Shown here: piece by piece, positions 34,935 through 41,042 of the stretch | How the letters are laid out: each line of letters opens with the position of its first letter | Numbering within the stretch: the first letter of the stretch is position 1 | Assembly (NCBI RefSeq): GCF_030813005.1 | Contig: NZ_JAUSTU010000009.1 | Span: 62,001 to 126,000, forward strand | Source of the DNA: Robertmurraya andreesenii | GTDB taxonomy: Bacteria; Bacillota; Bacilli; Bacillales; Cytobacillaceae | Direction: 5' to 3' | DNA length: 64,000 nucleotides | Translations under genes and position numbers: made by a program | The notes under the pieces: generated by a model | Databases searched by the model: none | Told to the model about the DNA's origin: nothing | Seen by the model: only the letters and a program-made list of their open reading frames with translations

Positions 34935-35654
34935 ATGAAAAAACTTAAACTTCGCTTATCATACTATTGGTATAAGCTATTAATAAAATTGCGTCTAAAA
35001 ACGGATGAAATATACTATATCGGTGGAAGCGAAGCTCTCCCTCCTCCATTATCGAAGGAAGAAGAAGAAGTATTGCTGCAAAAGCTGCCTAATGGTGATA
35101 AGGCAGCCAGATCAATTTTGATTGAAAGAAACTTGCGTCTCGTTGTCTATATTGCTAGAAAGTTTGAAAACACTGGAATCAATATTGAGGACTTGATTAG
35201 CATTGGAACCATTGGCCTCATTAAAGCCGTCAATACATTTAATCCAGAAAAGAAGATCAAACTGGCTACCTATGCTTCACGATGCATTGAAAATGAAATT
35301 CTGATGTACTTAAGAAGAAACAATAAAATCAGGTCGGAGGTATCTTTTGACGAACCTTTAAATATTGATTGGGATGGGAACGAGCTTCTCTTATCCGACG
35401 TGTTGGGGACAGAGGAGGATATCATTACGAAAAATCTAGAGGCAACGGTGGATAAAAAGCTCCTCCTAAAAGCACTCCATCAGCTCTCTGATCGGGAAAA
35501 GCAAATTATGGAGTTGAGATTTGGTCTTGGCAGCGAGGAGGAAAAGACACAAAAGGACGTCGCAGATATGCTTGGTATTTCCCAGTCCTACATTTCACGC
35601 CTGGAAAAACGGATCATCAAACGATTGAAGAAAGAATTTAATAAAATGGTCTAA
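34935..35654 (+). CDS. sigE: RNA polymerase sporulation sigma factor SigE (pro-sigma-E)
   Basis: Early mother-cell sigma factor made as an inactive precursor. The N-terminal pro-sequence (about 1-27, amphipathic and basic, MKKLKLRLSYYWYKLL) holds it at the membrane; SpoIIGA cuts before the YYIGGSEALPPPLS region. Sigma region 2 (GDKAARSILIERNLRLVVYIARKFENTG ... RRNN) is at about 54-134. Region 4 with its helix-turn-helix (KDVADMLGISQSYISRLEKRIIKRLK) is at about 208-233. 239 residues, as in B. subtilis. Start ATG at 34935 with AAGGAGGAC upstream. Confidence 0.97.
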   Translation: MKKLKLRLSYYWYKLLIKLRLKTDEIYYIGGSEALPPPLSKEEEEVLLQKLPNGDKAARSILIERNLRLVVYIARKFENTGINIEDLISIGTIGLIKAVNTFNPEKKIKLATYASRCIENEILMYLRRNNKIRSEVSFDEPLNIDWDGNELLLSDVLGTEEDIITKNLEATVDKKLLLKALHQLSDREKQIMELRFGLGSEEEKTQKDVADMLGISQSYISRLEKRIIKRLKKEFNKMV

Positions 35655-35731
35655 TGGATCCAGTTCTGTAAAAAATTTTTATTGATATTTAACTCAATCG
35701 ACATCAGATTTCTATCTGTTTTCCGACAACT

Positions 35732-35738
35732 TTCGACA
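35732..35738 (-). promoter_or_regulatory. Perfect Spo0A-box heptamer upstream of sigG
   Basis: TTCGACA is the reverse complement of the 0A box TGTCGAA. It lies in the sigE-sigG gap. Several such heptamers are expected by chance in 64 kb. Confidence 0.3.
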
Positions 35739-35759
35739 CTCTTCCACTTGGTGCAAGGT

Positions 35760-35787
35760 GCATATTTTTCCTCTTCAAGGAGATACT
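35760..35787 (+). promoter_or_regulatory. Candidate sigma-F/sigma-G promoter of sigG
   Basis: GCATA (35760-35764), a 14-base spacer and GGAGATACT (35779-35787) fit the sigma-F pattern (GYATA, about 15 bases, GGNRANAMT). In B. subtilis sigG is transcribed first by sigma-F and then by sigma-G in the forespore. Confidence 0.6.
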
Positions 35788-35803
35788 GTTTTTTGTACAG
35801 CAA

Positions 35804-35816
35804 CTCCTATGAGGAG
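35804..35816 (+). promoter_or_regulatory. Hairpin over the sigG ribosome binding site
   Basis: CCTCC-like arm CTCCT (35804-35808), loop ATG, AGGAG (35812-35816) pairs with the Shine-Dalgarno sequence AGGAGG itself. A leader hairpin that occludes the sigG ribosome site is known in B. subtilis and lowers early sigma-G translation. Confidence 0.6.
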
Positions 35817-35825
35817 GGAAAAGAA

Positions 35826-36605
35826 TTGACTCGAAATAAAGTTGAAATATGCGGTGTAGACACATCAAAGCTCCCAGTATTAAAGAATGAAGAAATGCGA
35901 AAGCTCTTCAAAGAAATGCAAAATGGGGATACTACCGCACGTGAGAAACTCGTCAATGGGAATTTACGTCTCGTCTTAAGTGTGATTCAACGCTTTAATA
36001 ATCGGGGCGAGTTTGTTGATGACCTATTCCAGGTAGGCTGCATAGGTCTGATGAAATCAATTGATAACTTTGATTTAGGTCAAAATGTAAAGTTTTCTAC
36101 TTATGCTGTTCCGATGATTATTGGAGAAATTAGACGCTATTTACGGGATAATAACCCTATTCGTGTATCACGCTCACTCAGAGATATTGCTTACAAAGCA
36201 CTGCAGGTGAGGGAAAAATTAATGAGTGAGACTTCAAAGGAACCGACGGCTGTAGAAATCGCCAAGGTGCTCGATGTTCCCCATGAAGAAATCGTCTTTG
36301 CTCTAGATGCGATTCAAGATCCTGTATCCTTGTTTGAACCGATCTACAATGATGGCGGAGACCCGATCTATGTGATGGACCAGCTCAGTGATGAAAGGAA
36401 TAAGGATATTAATTGGATTGAAGAAATTGCCTTAAAGGAAGGGATGAGACGACTCAACGAAAGGGAAAAACTCATTCTTAGAAAAAGATTTTTTCAAGGA
36501 AAAACACAAATGGAAGTGGCAGAGGAAATTGGAATTTCACAAGCCCAAGTATCTCGTCTAGAAAAGGCTGCCATCAAACAAATGAATAAACATATACAGA
36601 GCTAA
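35826..36605 (+). CDS. sigG: RNA polymerase sporulation sigma factor SigG
   Basis: Late forespore-specific sigma factor. Region 2 contains RLVLSVIQRFNNRGEFVDDLFQVGCIGLMKSIDNFD and FSTYAVPMIIGEIRRYLRDNN. Region 4 is GKTQMEVAEEIGISQAQVSRLEKAAIKQM near the C-terminus. 259 residues. The start is a TTG at 35826 (MTRNKVEICGVDTSKLPVLKNEEM) with GAGGAGGG 8-14 bases upstream. The in-frame extension back to 35682 lacks homology and runs through the promoter. A weak start codon plus a hairpin over the ribosome site suggests translational restraint. Confidence 0.96.
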   Translation: MTRNKVEICGVDTSKLPVLKNEEMRKLFKEMQNGDTTAREKLVNGNLRLVLSVIQRFNNRGEFVDDLFQVGCIGLMKSIDNFDLGQNVKFSTYAVPMIIGEIRRYLRDNNPIRVSRSLRDIAYKALQVREKLMSETSKEPTAVEIAKVLDVPHEEIVFALDAIQDPVSLFEPIYNDGGDPIYVMDQLSDERNKDINWIEEIALKEGMRRLNEREKLILRKRFFQGKTQMEVAEEIGISQAQVSRLEKAAIKQMNKHIQS

Positions 36606-36634
36606 GCTGCCATTTTTGGCAGCTTTATTCATTT
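36604..36634 (+). terminator. Terminator of sigG
   Basis: AAGCTGCCA, short T loop, TGGCAGCTT followed by a T-rich tail. Confidence 0.85.
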
Positions 36635-36689
36635 TTCAACTCCCATCTCTCATATACATAGTTAAGAGAAATCATGGGGGTTGATCGTG

Positions 36690-36953
36690 ATGGTTAGAAT
36701 TTCTGAGTTTCAAATGAAGGATGTTATCAATATATCGGATGGAAAAAAACTAGGAAATATTTCAGATGTAGACATTAATCTAAAGTCGGGTAAGATCGAA
36801 GCGATTATTATTGCAGGCACTGGGAAAGTGCTCGGTCTATTTGGAAGAGACGAAGAAGTTACGATCTCTTGGAAAAATATTCTCAAGGTAGGAGAGGATG
36901 TTATCCTAGTTCGTTATAAAGATATAGCGGAAATCAAATATATTGAAGAATAG
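36690..36953 (+). CDS. ylmC: PRC-barrel protein YlmC/YmxH
   Basis: Small PRC-barrel domain protein of 87 residues (MVRISEFQMKDVINISDGKKLGNISDVDINLKSGKIEAIII). The YlmC/YmxH family is sporulation-associated in Firmicutes, with no defined biochemical role. A GTG at 36687 is directly before the ATG at 36690. GGGGG at 36676-36680 is 6 or 9 bases away, so either may be used. It lies alone between the sigG terminator and ylmD. Confidence 0.82.
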   Translation: MVRISEFQMKDVINISDGKKLGNISDVDINLKSGKIEAIIIAGTGKVLGLFGRDEEVTISWKNILKVGEDVILVRYKDIAEIKYIEE

Positions 36954-37028
36954 AATTTAAATTAGTTTTACTGTGAGGAAAGTGTCTTCTGTGTTACACT
37001 ATATAAAAACAGAATGAGGGTACAAAAC

Positions 37029-37847
37029 ATGGAGCCATTCTTTTTAAAGAATGAATCATTTTATCTAATTGAGGACTGGATGAAAGATCATCTAGTGGCT
37101 GGATTTACAACGAGGAATGGTGGGAGAAGCGAGGGGGGTTTTTCTACCTTAAATTTAGGATACCATGTCAATGATGCTCCCGATTCCGTTTTACATAATC
37201 GAAAAATAGTTTCGGAGCTTCTTGACTTCCCCCTAAATCGCTGGATTGCTGCCGAGCAAACTCATGATGCAAGGATCATGAAGGTCACAGTGGAAGACGC
37301 AGGAAGAGGAGCGACATCATACTCAGATTCCTTCAAAGGCACAGATGGGTTTTTCACAAAGGAATCTGGCATCCTTTTAACGATGTGTTATGCTGATTGT
37401 GTGCCTTTATACTTTTATGCGCCAAAAGCTCATGCAATTGGTCTAGCACATGCGGGCTGGAAGGGCACTGTTAAAGGGATAGGAAGCGAAATGATTCGTG
37501 TCTTTGAGGAAGAGAATATAAGAGCAGAAGACATTTTTGTTGTGATTGGTCCATCAATTTGCGAAAATTGTTATGTAGTGGACGACTACGTTATCAAATT
37601 TGTTCAAAATAGACTAGAAGATGTCGAAGAAAAACCATATAATCTAATTAGTGGCAATCAATACCAGCTTGACTTAAAAGAAGCAAATCGCTTGATTTTG
37701 ATGAAGGCAGGTATTAAGGAAGAAAATATTCAAGTATCAGATTTATGCACCAGCTGCCAAGAAAAACAATTTTTCTCTCACCGGCGTGATAAGGGAAAAA
37801 CTGGTCGCATGATGAGCTTTCTTGCTTGGAAGGAGGATTTGCAATAG
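37029..37847 (+). CDS. ylmD: Multicopper-type laccase-domain (YfiH/DUF152) protein YlmD
   Basis: Laccase-domain family member (peptidoglycan editing factor or purine nucleoside phosphorylase type; relatives cleave purine nucleosides). Metal-binding motifs: the first His in AEQTHDARI (about 79), Cys in TMCYADCVPLYF (about 118-129), and His in GLAHAGWKGTVKGIG (about 137-151). 272 residues. The start is the ATG at 37029 with GAGGG 8 bases upstream rather than the one at 37014. It overlaps the leader of ylmE. In many genomes ylmD begins the ylmDEFGH division-linked run. Confidence 0.87.
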   Translation: MEPFFLKNESFYLIEDWMKDHLVAGFTTRNGGRSEGGFSTLNLGYHVNDAPDSVLHNRKIVSELLDFPLNRWIAAEQTHDARIMKVTVEDAGRGATSYSDSFKGTDGFFTKESGILLTMCYADCVPLYFYAPKAHAIGLAHAGWKGTVKGIGSEMIRVFEEENIRAEDIFVVIGPSICENCYVVDDYVIKFVQNRLEDVEEKPYNLISGNQYQLDLKEANRLILMKAGIKEENIQVSDLCTSCQEKQFFSHRRDKGKTGRMMSFLAWKEDLQ

Positions 37848-37852
37848 TTCAG

Positions 37853-38524
37853 ATGCAAGTCACAGATAATCTTACTCAAATTAACAAACAAATTGCGGAG
37901 GCCTGTGAAAAAGCGGGTCGCAATCCAAATGACATAACAATTATCGCTGTAACGAAATATGTTTCGATCGAGCGAGCAAAAGAAGCACTAGAAGCAGGGA
38001 TCACTCATCTTGGTGAAAACCGGGAAGAGGGAATTCAGGTAAAGTGGGAGGCGCTTGGGGACAAGCCTACATGGCATTTTATCGGCTCCCTCCAAACTAG
38101 GAAGGTCAAGAACATCATTGACAAGGTCGATTATATCCATTCATTGGACCGATTATCCTTGGCAAAGGAAATTAATAAACGGGCAAATCAGCCGCTCAAT
38201 TGTTTTGTACAGGTGAAAACATCTGAAGAGGAATCGAAGCATGGGCTTGCTCCAGAAGAAGTACTTCCGTTTATTAAAGAACTGAATGATTTTTCAAAAA
38301 TAAGAGTAGTTGGTTTAATGACCATGGCACCCTTCACGAATGATGAGCAGGTGCTGAGGGATTGCTTTAGAACTGTAAAGAATTTGCAGAGGGAAATACA
38401 AGAGCTGAATTTGGACTATGCACCATGCCTTGAACTTTCTATGGGGATGTCCAATGATTTTGCAATTGCCATCGAAGAGGGTGCAACAATGGTTCGAATC
38501 GGGACCGCATTAGTCGGTGAATAG
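37853..38524 (+). CDS. ylmE: YggS family pyridoxal phosphate protein YlmE
   Basis: PLP-binding homeostasis protein with an alanine-racemase-like barrel but no known catalytic activity. The PLP lysine is Lys35 in IAVTKYVS. The stretches HFIGSLQTRKVKNI, SMGMSNDFAIAIEEGATMVRIG and TALVG are conserved. 223 residues from the ATG at 37853, which matches the family N-terminus MQVTDNL. The ribosome site AGGAGG (37831-37836) lies 16 bases away, unusually far. A non-standard ATA at 37844 has better spacing. Confidence 0.88.
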   Translation: MQVTDNLTQINKQIAEACEKAGRNPNDITIIAVTKYVSIERAKEALEAGITHLGENREEGIQVKWEALGDKPTWHFIGSLQTRKVKNIIDKVDYIHSLDRLSLAKEINKRANQPLNCFVQVKTSEEESKHGLAPEEVLPFIKELNDFSKIRVVGLMTMAPFTNDEQVLRDCFRTVKNLQREIQELNLDYAPCLELSMGMSNDFAIAIEEGATMVRIGTALVGE

Positions 38525-38534
38525 AGGTGTAAGG

Positions 38535-38978
38535 ATGAGTCTTAAGTCTAAAATAAAGACATTCTTTTTTCTTGATGATGAATATGATTATGATGATGAA
38601 GAAATGTATGAGGAAGAGGTGCCACCTGCGAGATCACAGAAGCATCAGCCTGCAGTGCAAAAACAGAATGTGGTGAGTCTGCAAAGTGTGCAGAAGTCAT
38701 CCAAGGTTGTTTTAGTGGAGCCGCGTGTATATGCAGAGGCACAGGATATTGCGGATCAATTAAAGAATCGCCGTGCCGTTGTCGTCAACCTGCAGCGAAT
38801 TGATCGCGATCAGGCGAAGCGGATTGTTGATTTTCTAAGTGGAACGGTTTATGCGATTGGTGGCGATATTCAGAAAATTGGTACTGATATTTTCCTTTGT
38901 ACTCCAGATAACGTGGAGGTATCTGGAAGTATTTCACAAATACTCCAAGAAACAGATTTTGAAGATTCGAGGTGGTAG
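38535..38978 (+). CDS. sepF: Cell division protein SepF
   Basis: Membrane-binding divisome protein that assembles into rings and bundles FtsZ. It has an N-terminal amphipathic helix (MSLKSKIKTFFFL), an acidic linker (DDEYDYDDEEMYEEE) and the C-terminal SepF/DUF552 domain (about 63-145, VVLVEPRVYAEAQDIADQLKNRRAVVVNLQRID). 147 residues. Start ATG at 38535 with GAGGTG about 5 bases upstream. It lies between ylmE and ylmG, the conserved order. Confidence 0.94.
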   Translation: MSLKSKIKTFFFLDDEYDYDDEEMYEEEVPPARSQKHQPAVQKQNVVSLQSVQKSSKVVLVEPRVYAEAQDIADQLKNRRAVVVNLQRIDRDQAKRIVDFLSGTVYAIGGDIQKIGTDIFLCTPDNVEVSGSISQILQETDFEDSRW

Positions 38979-38984
38979 CTTCAC

Positions 38985-39248
38985 ATGGGATTTGTTTTTT
39001 CTATACTGTTTAACCTAATTTATATTTACTCATGGGCGCTCATTATCTATATTTTGATGTCCTGGTTCCCAAATGCAAGAGAAACATCAATAGGACAATT
39101 TTTGACAAGAATTTGTGAACCTTATTTAGAGCCTTTTCGTAGAATTATCCCGCCGATTGGGATGATTGATATTTCTCCGATTGTGGCGATATTGGTTTTA
39201 CGTTTCGCTGGATATGGGCTAGAGCAAGTGTTTAGATGGGTAATTTAA
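38985..39248 (+). CDS. ylmG: YggT family membrane protein YlmG
   Basis: Small YggT-family membrane protein of 87 residues with two transmembrane segments (about 3-24 and 58-82). The conserved loop is PFRRIIPPIGMIDISPIVAILVL. It is linked to division and osmotic functions in other bacteria; the exact role is unknown. The ATG at 38985 is 6 bases after the sepF stop, with GAGGTGG overlapping it. Confidence 0.88.
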   Translation: MGFVFSILFNLIYIYSWALIIYILMSWFPNARETSIGQFLTRICEPYLEPFRRIIPPIGMIDISPIVAILVLRFAGYGLEQVFRWVI

Positions 39249-39263
39249 GATTATGAATGATTG

Positions 39264-39297
39264 AAAAAAGGGGCTCAATTTGACTCCCCTTTTTTAC
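39264..39297 (+). terminator. Hairpin terminator after ylmG
   Basis: AAAAAGGGG, 12-base loop, CCCCTTTTTT. It lies directly before the ylmH ribosome site, so read-through would be needed for cotranscription. Confidence 0.75.
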
Positions 39298-39314
39298 TTT
39301 CTAAGGGTGATGAA

Positions 39315-40088
39315 ATGAATATTTATCAGCATTTCCGCAGTGAAGAGCATGACTTTATCGATCAAGTTCTAGAATGGAAGGAATATGTGGAGAATTCTTA
39401 TAGCCCCAAGCTCACCGATTTCCTAGACCCGAGGGAGCAGCAGATTGTTCAAACGATCATCGGTACGCAGTCAGATGTTAAGGTTGATTTTTCTGGTGGG
39501 CTTGTTTCAAATGAACGAAAAAGAGCCCTTATTTTCCCTGACTATTACACCGTCGAGGAAAGTGATTTTCAAATTCAATTATTTGAAGTTGACTATCCAG
39601 CGAAATTTATCACGATTGAACATCCTCAGGTTCTTGGAAGTCTGATGTCATTAGGATTAAAGAGAGGGAAATTCGGCGATATCCTCGTCAAGAATGAGCG
39701 TGTGCAGTTTTTGGTGGGAAAAGAGGTTAGTGATTATATTCAGCTTCAGCTCACAAAAATTGGACGTGCCTCCGTTACTCTGAAGGAAGTTCCTTTAACA
39801 GAGGGGATTCTTGTAAGTGATAGCTGGATTGAGCTGTCAGCTACAGTTTCATCGCTTCGATTAGATGCGGTCATATCAGCAATCTTCAATATTTCCAGGC
39901 AGAAATCTCAGGAGTATATTAAGCATGGGCTTGTGAAGGTGAATTGGACAACCATCGAGAATTCCGGATTTATCTGTGATGTGGCGGATATTCTCTCCGT
40001 CCGTGGCTATGGGAGAGCCAAGCTTGTTTCTTTGGAAGGGAAAACAAAGAAGGATAAATGGCGGATTGTGGCTGGGAAACAAAAATAG
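39315..40088 (+). CDS. ylmH: S4 domain RNA-binding protein YlmH
   Basis: RNA-binding protein with an N-terminal YlmH-specific region (MNIYQHFRSEEHDFIDQVLEWKEYV) and a C-terminal S4 domain (about 181-240, RLDAVISAIFNISRQKSQEYIKHGLVKVNW). It is related to RqcP, and YlmH has been linked to ribosome-associated quality control in B. subtilis. That is notable because rqcH is also in this window. 257 residues, as in B. subtilis. Start ATG at 39315 with AAGGGTGAT upstream; the frame extending to 39261 runs through the preceding terminator. Confidence 0.92.
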   Translation: MNIYQHFRSEEHDFIDQVLEWKEYVENSYSPKLTDFLDPREQQIVQTIIGTQSDVKVDFSGGLVSNERKRALIFPDYYTVEESDFQIQLFEVDYPAKFITIEHPQVLGSLMSLGLKRGKFGDILVKNERVQFLVGKEVSDYIQLQLTKIGRASVTLKEVPLTEGILVSDSWIELSATVSSLRLDAVISAIFNISRQKSQEYIKHGLVKVNWTTIENSGFICDVADILSVRGYGRAKLVSLEGKTKKDKWRIVAGKQK

Positions 40089-40125
40089 GGGAAATTAAAA
40101 AAATATGCAGGAAAAGCTATGGTTA

Positions 40126-40132
40126 TGTCGAA
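40126..40132 (+). promoter_or_regulatory. Perfect Spo0A-box heptamer upstream of divIVA
   Basis: TGTCGAA lies 54-60 bases before the divIVA ATG, just upstream of TATAAT-like elements (40141 and 40163). The match is exact but short. Confidence 0.3.
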
Positions 40133-40186
40133 TATTTGCATATAATCGAAAATACATAGGATTATAATAATTTTGGAGGTGGCCTT

Positions 40187-40699
40187 ATGCCATTAACACC
40201 TTTAGATATACATAACAAGGAATTTAATAAAGGGTTCCGTGGTTATGATGAGGATGAGGTAAACGAATTTCTTGATCAAGTGATTAAGGATTATGAAATT
40301 ATTATCCGTGAAAAGAAAGAGCTGGAGGAAAAGCTCAATGATTTGAATGAACGTCTGGGCCATTTCTCTAGCATTGAGGAAACCTTGAATAAATCGATTG
40401 TGATCGCACAGGAAGCAGCTGAAGAAGTGAAGAGAAATGCGCAAAAGGAAGCAAAGCTGATCATCAAGGAAGCGGAGAAAAATGCTGATAGAATCGTTAA
40501 TGAATCATTATCTAAAGCCCGGAAAATTGCCCTTGAAATAGAGGATCTGAAGAAGCAATCGAAGGTTTTCCGCACGAGATTTAAGATGCTAATTGAAGCA
40601 CAGCTAGACCTTTTGAATAATGATGATTGGGATCATTTACTACAATATGAGGTCGATGCATCCGAGTTAAAATCTGCAGAAGAAGATTCCCTAGCTTGA
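40187..40699 (+). CDS. divIVA: Septum site and pole-targeting protein DivIVA
   Basis: Coiled-coil protein that senses negative membrane curvature and places MinCD at poles and septa. It also anchors the chromosome origin in sporulation through partners. The N-terminal lipid-binding domain is MPLTPLDIHNKEFNKGFRGYDEDEVNEFLDQV, with the membrane-inserting loop around Phe17 and Arg18. Two coiled coils follow (about 30-60 and 70-140). 170 residues. Start ATG at 40187 with TGGAGGTGG upstream. Its stop codon lies within the -35 of the ileS promoter. Confidence 0.95.
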   Translation: MPLTPLDIHNKEFNKGFRGYDEDEVNEFLDQVIKDYEIIIREKKELEEKLNDLNERLGHFSSIEETLNKSIVIAQEAAEEVKRNAQKEAKLIIKEAEKNADRIVNESLSKARKIALEIEDLKKQSKVFRTRFKMLIEAQLDLLNNDDWDHLLQYEVDASELKSAEEDSLA

Positions 40700-40725
40700 C
40701 GTAAAAGACCGAAAAAGCATATAAT
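40696..40725 (+). promoter_or_regulatory. Sigma-A promoter of ileS, overlapping the divIVA stop
   Basis: TTGACG (40696-40701), an 18-base spacer and TATAAT (40720-40725). The TGA of the -35 is the divIVA stop codon. Transcription would begin near 40733, at the foot of the T-box. Confidence 0.8.
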
Positions 40726-40734
40726 ACGGTATTA

Positions 40735-41002
40735 TAATGATAATTAATACAATGAGAGGGACAGTACAATTTTTCTGGTACTACTTTAGCGAGTCGAAGA
40801 TGGTGGGAGTTCGACGTAGATGAAGGATTGGAAGATCACCCTTGAGTACCGGGCTGAACGTAATTACATTGCTATTAGGCTTTGGCGAGTCATTCACGTT
40901 ACGAATTTTATTGAGCGGATAGATTTTTCTATCTACTAGGGTGGTACCGCGGGATTTAAACCTTCTCGTCCCTTTTTGGGATGAGGAGGTTTTTTATTTT
41001 TA
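40735..41002 (+). ncRNA. T-box leader (isoleucine tRNA-sensing) of ileS
   Basis: The T-box sequence AGGGTGGTACCGCGG (40938-40952) pairs with the acceptor end of uncharged tRNA. It is followed by the terminator CCTTCTCGTCCC / GGGATGAGGAGG with T-run (40961-41002). Upstream is the long Stem I region. A candidate Ile specifier ATC lies at 40835-40837 in GAAGATCACC. Uncharged tRNA(Ile) should favour antitermination and raise ileS expression. Confidence 0.93.
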
Positions 41003-41042
41003 TTGGCAAGAATAGTAAGAGAGTTTTTTAGGAGGAAAGGAA

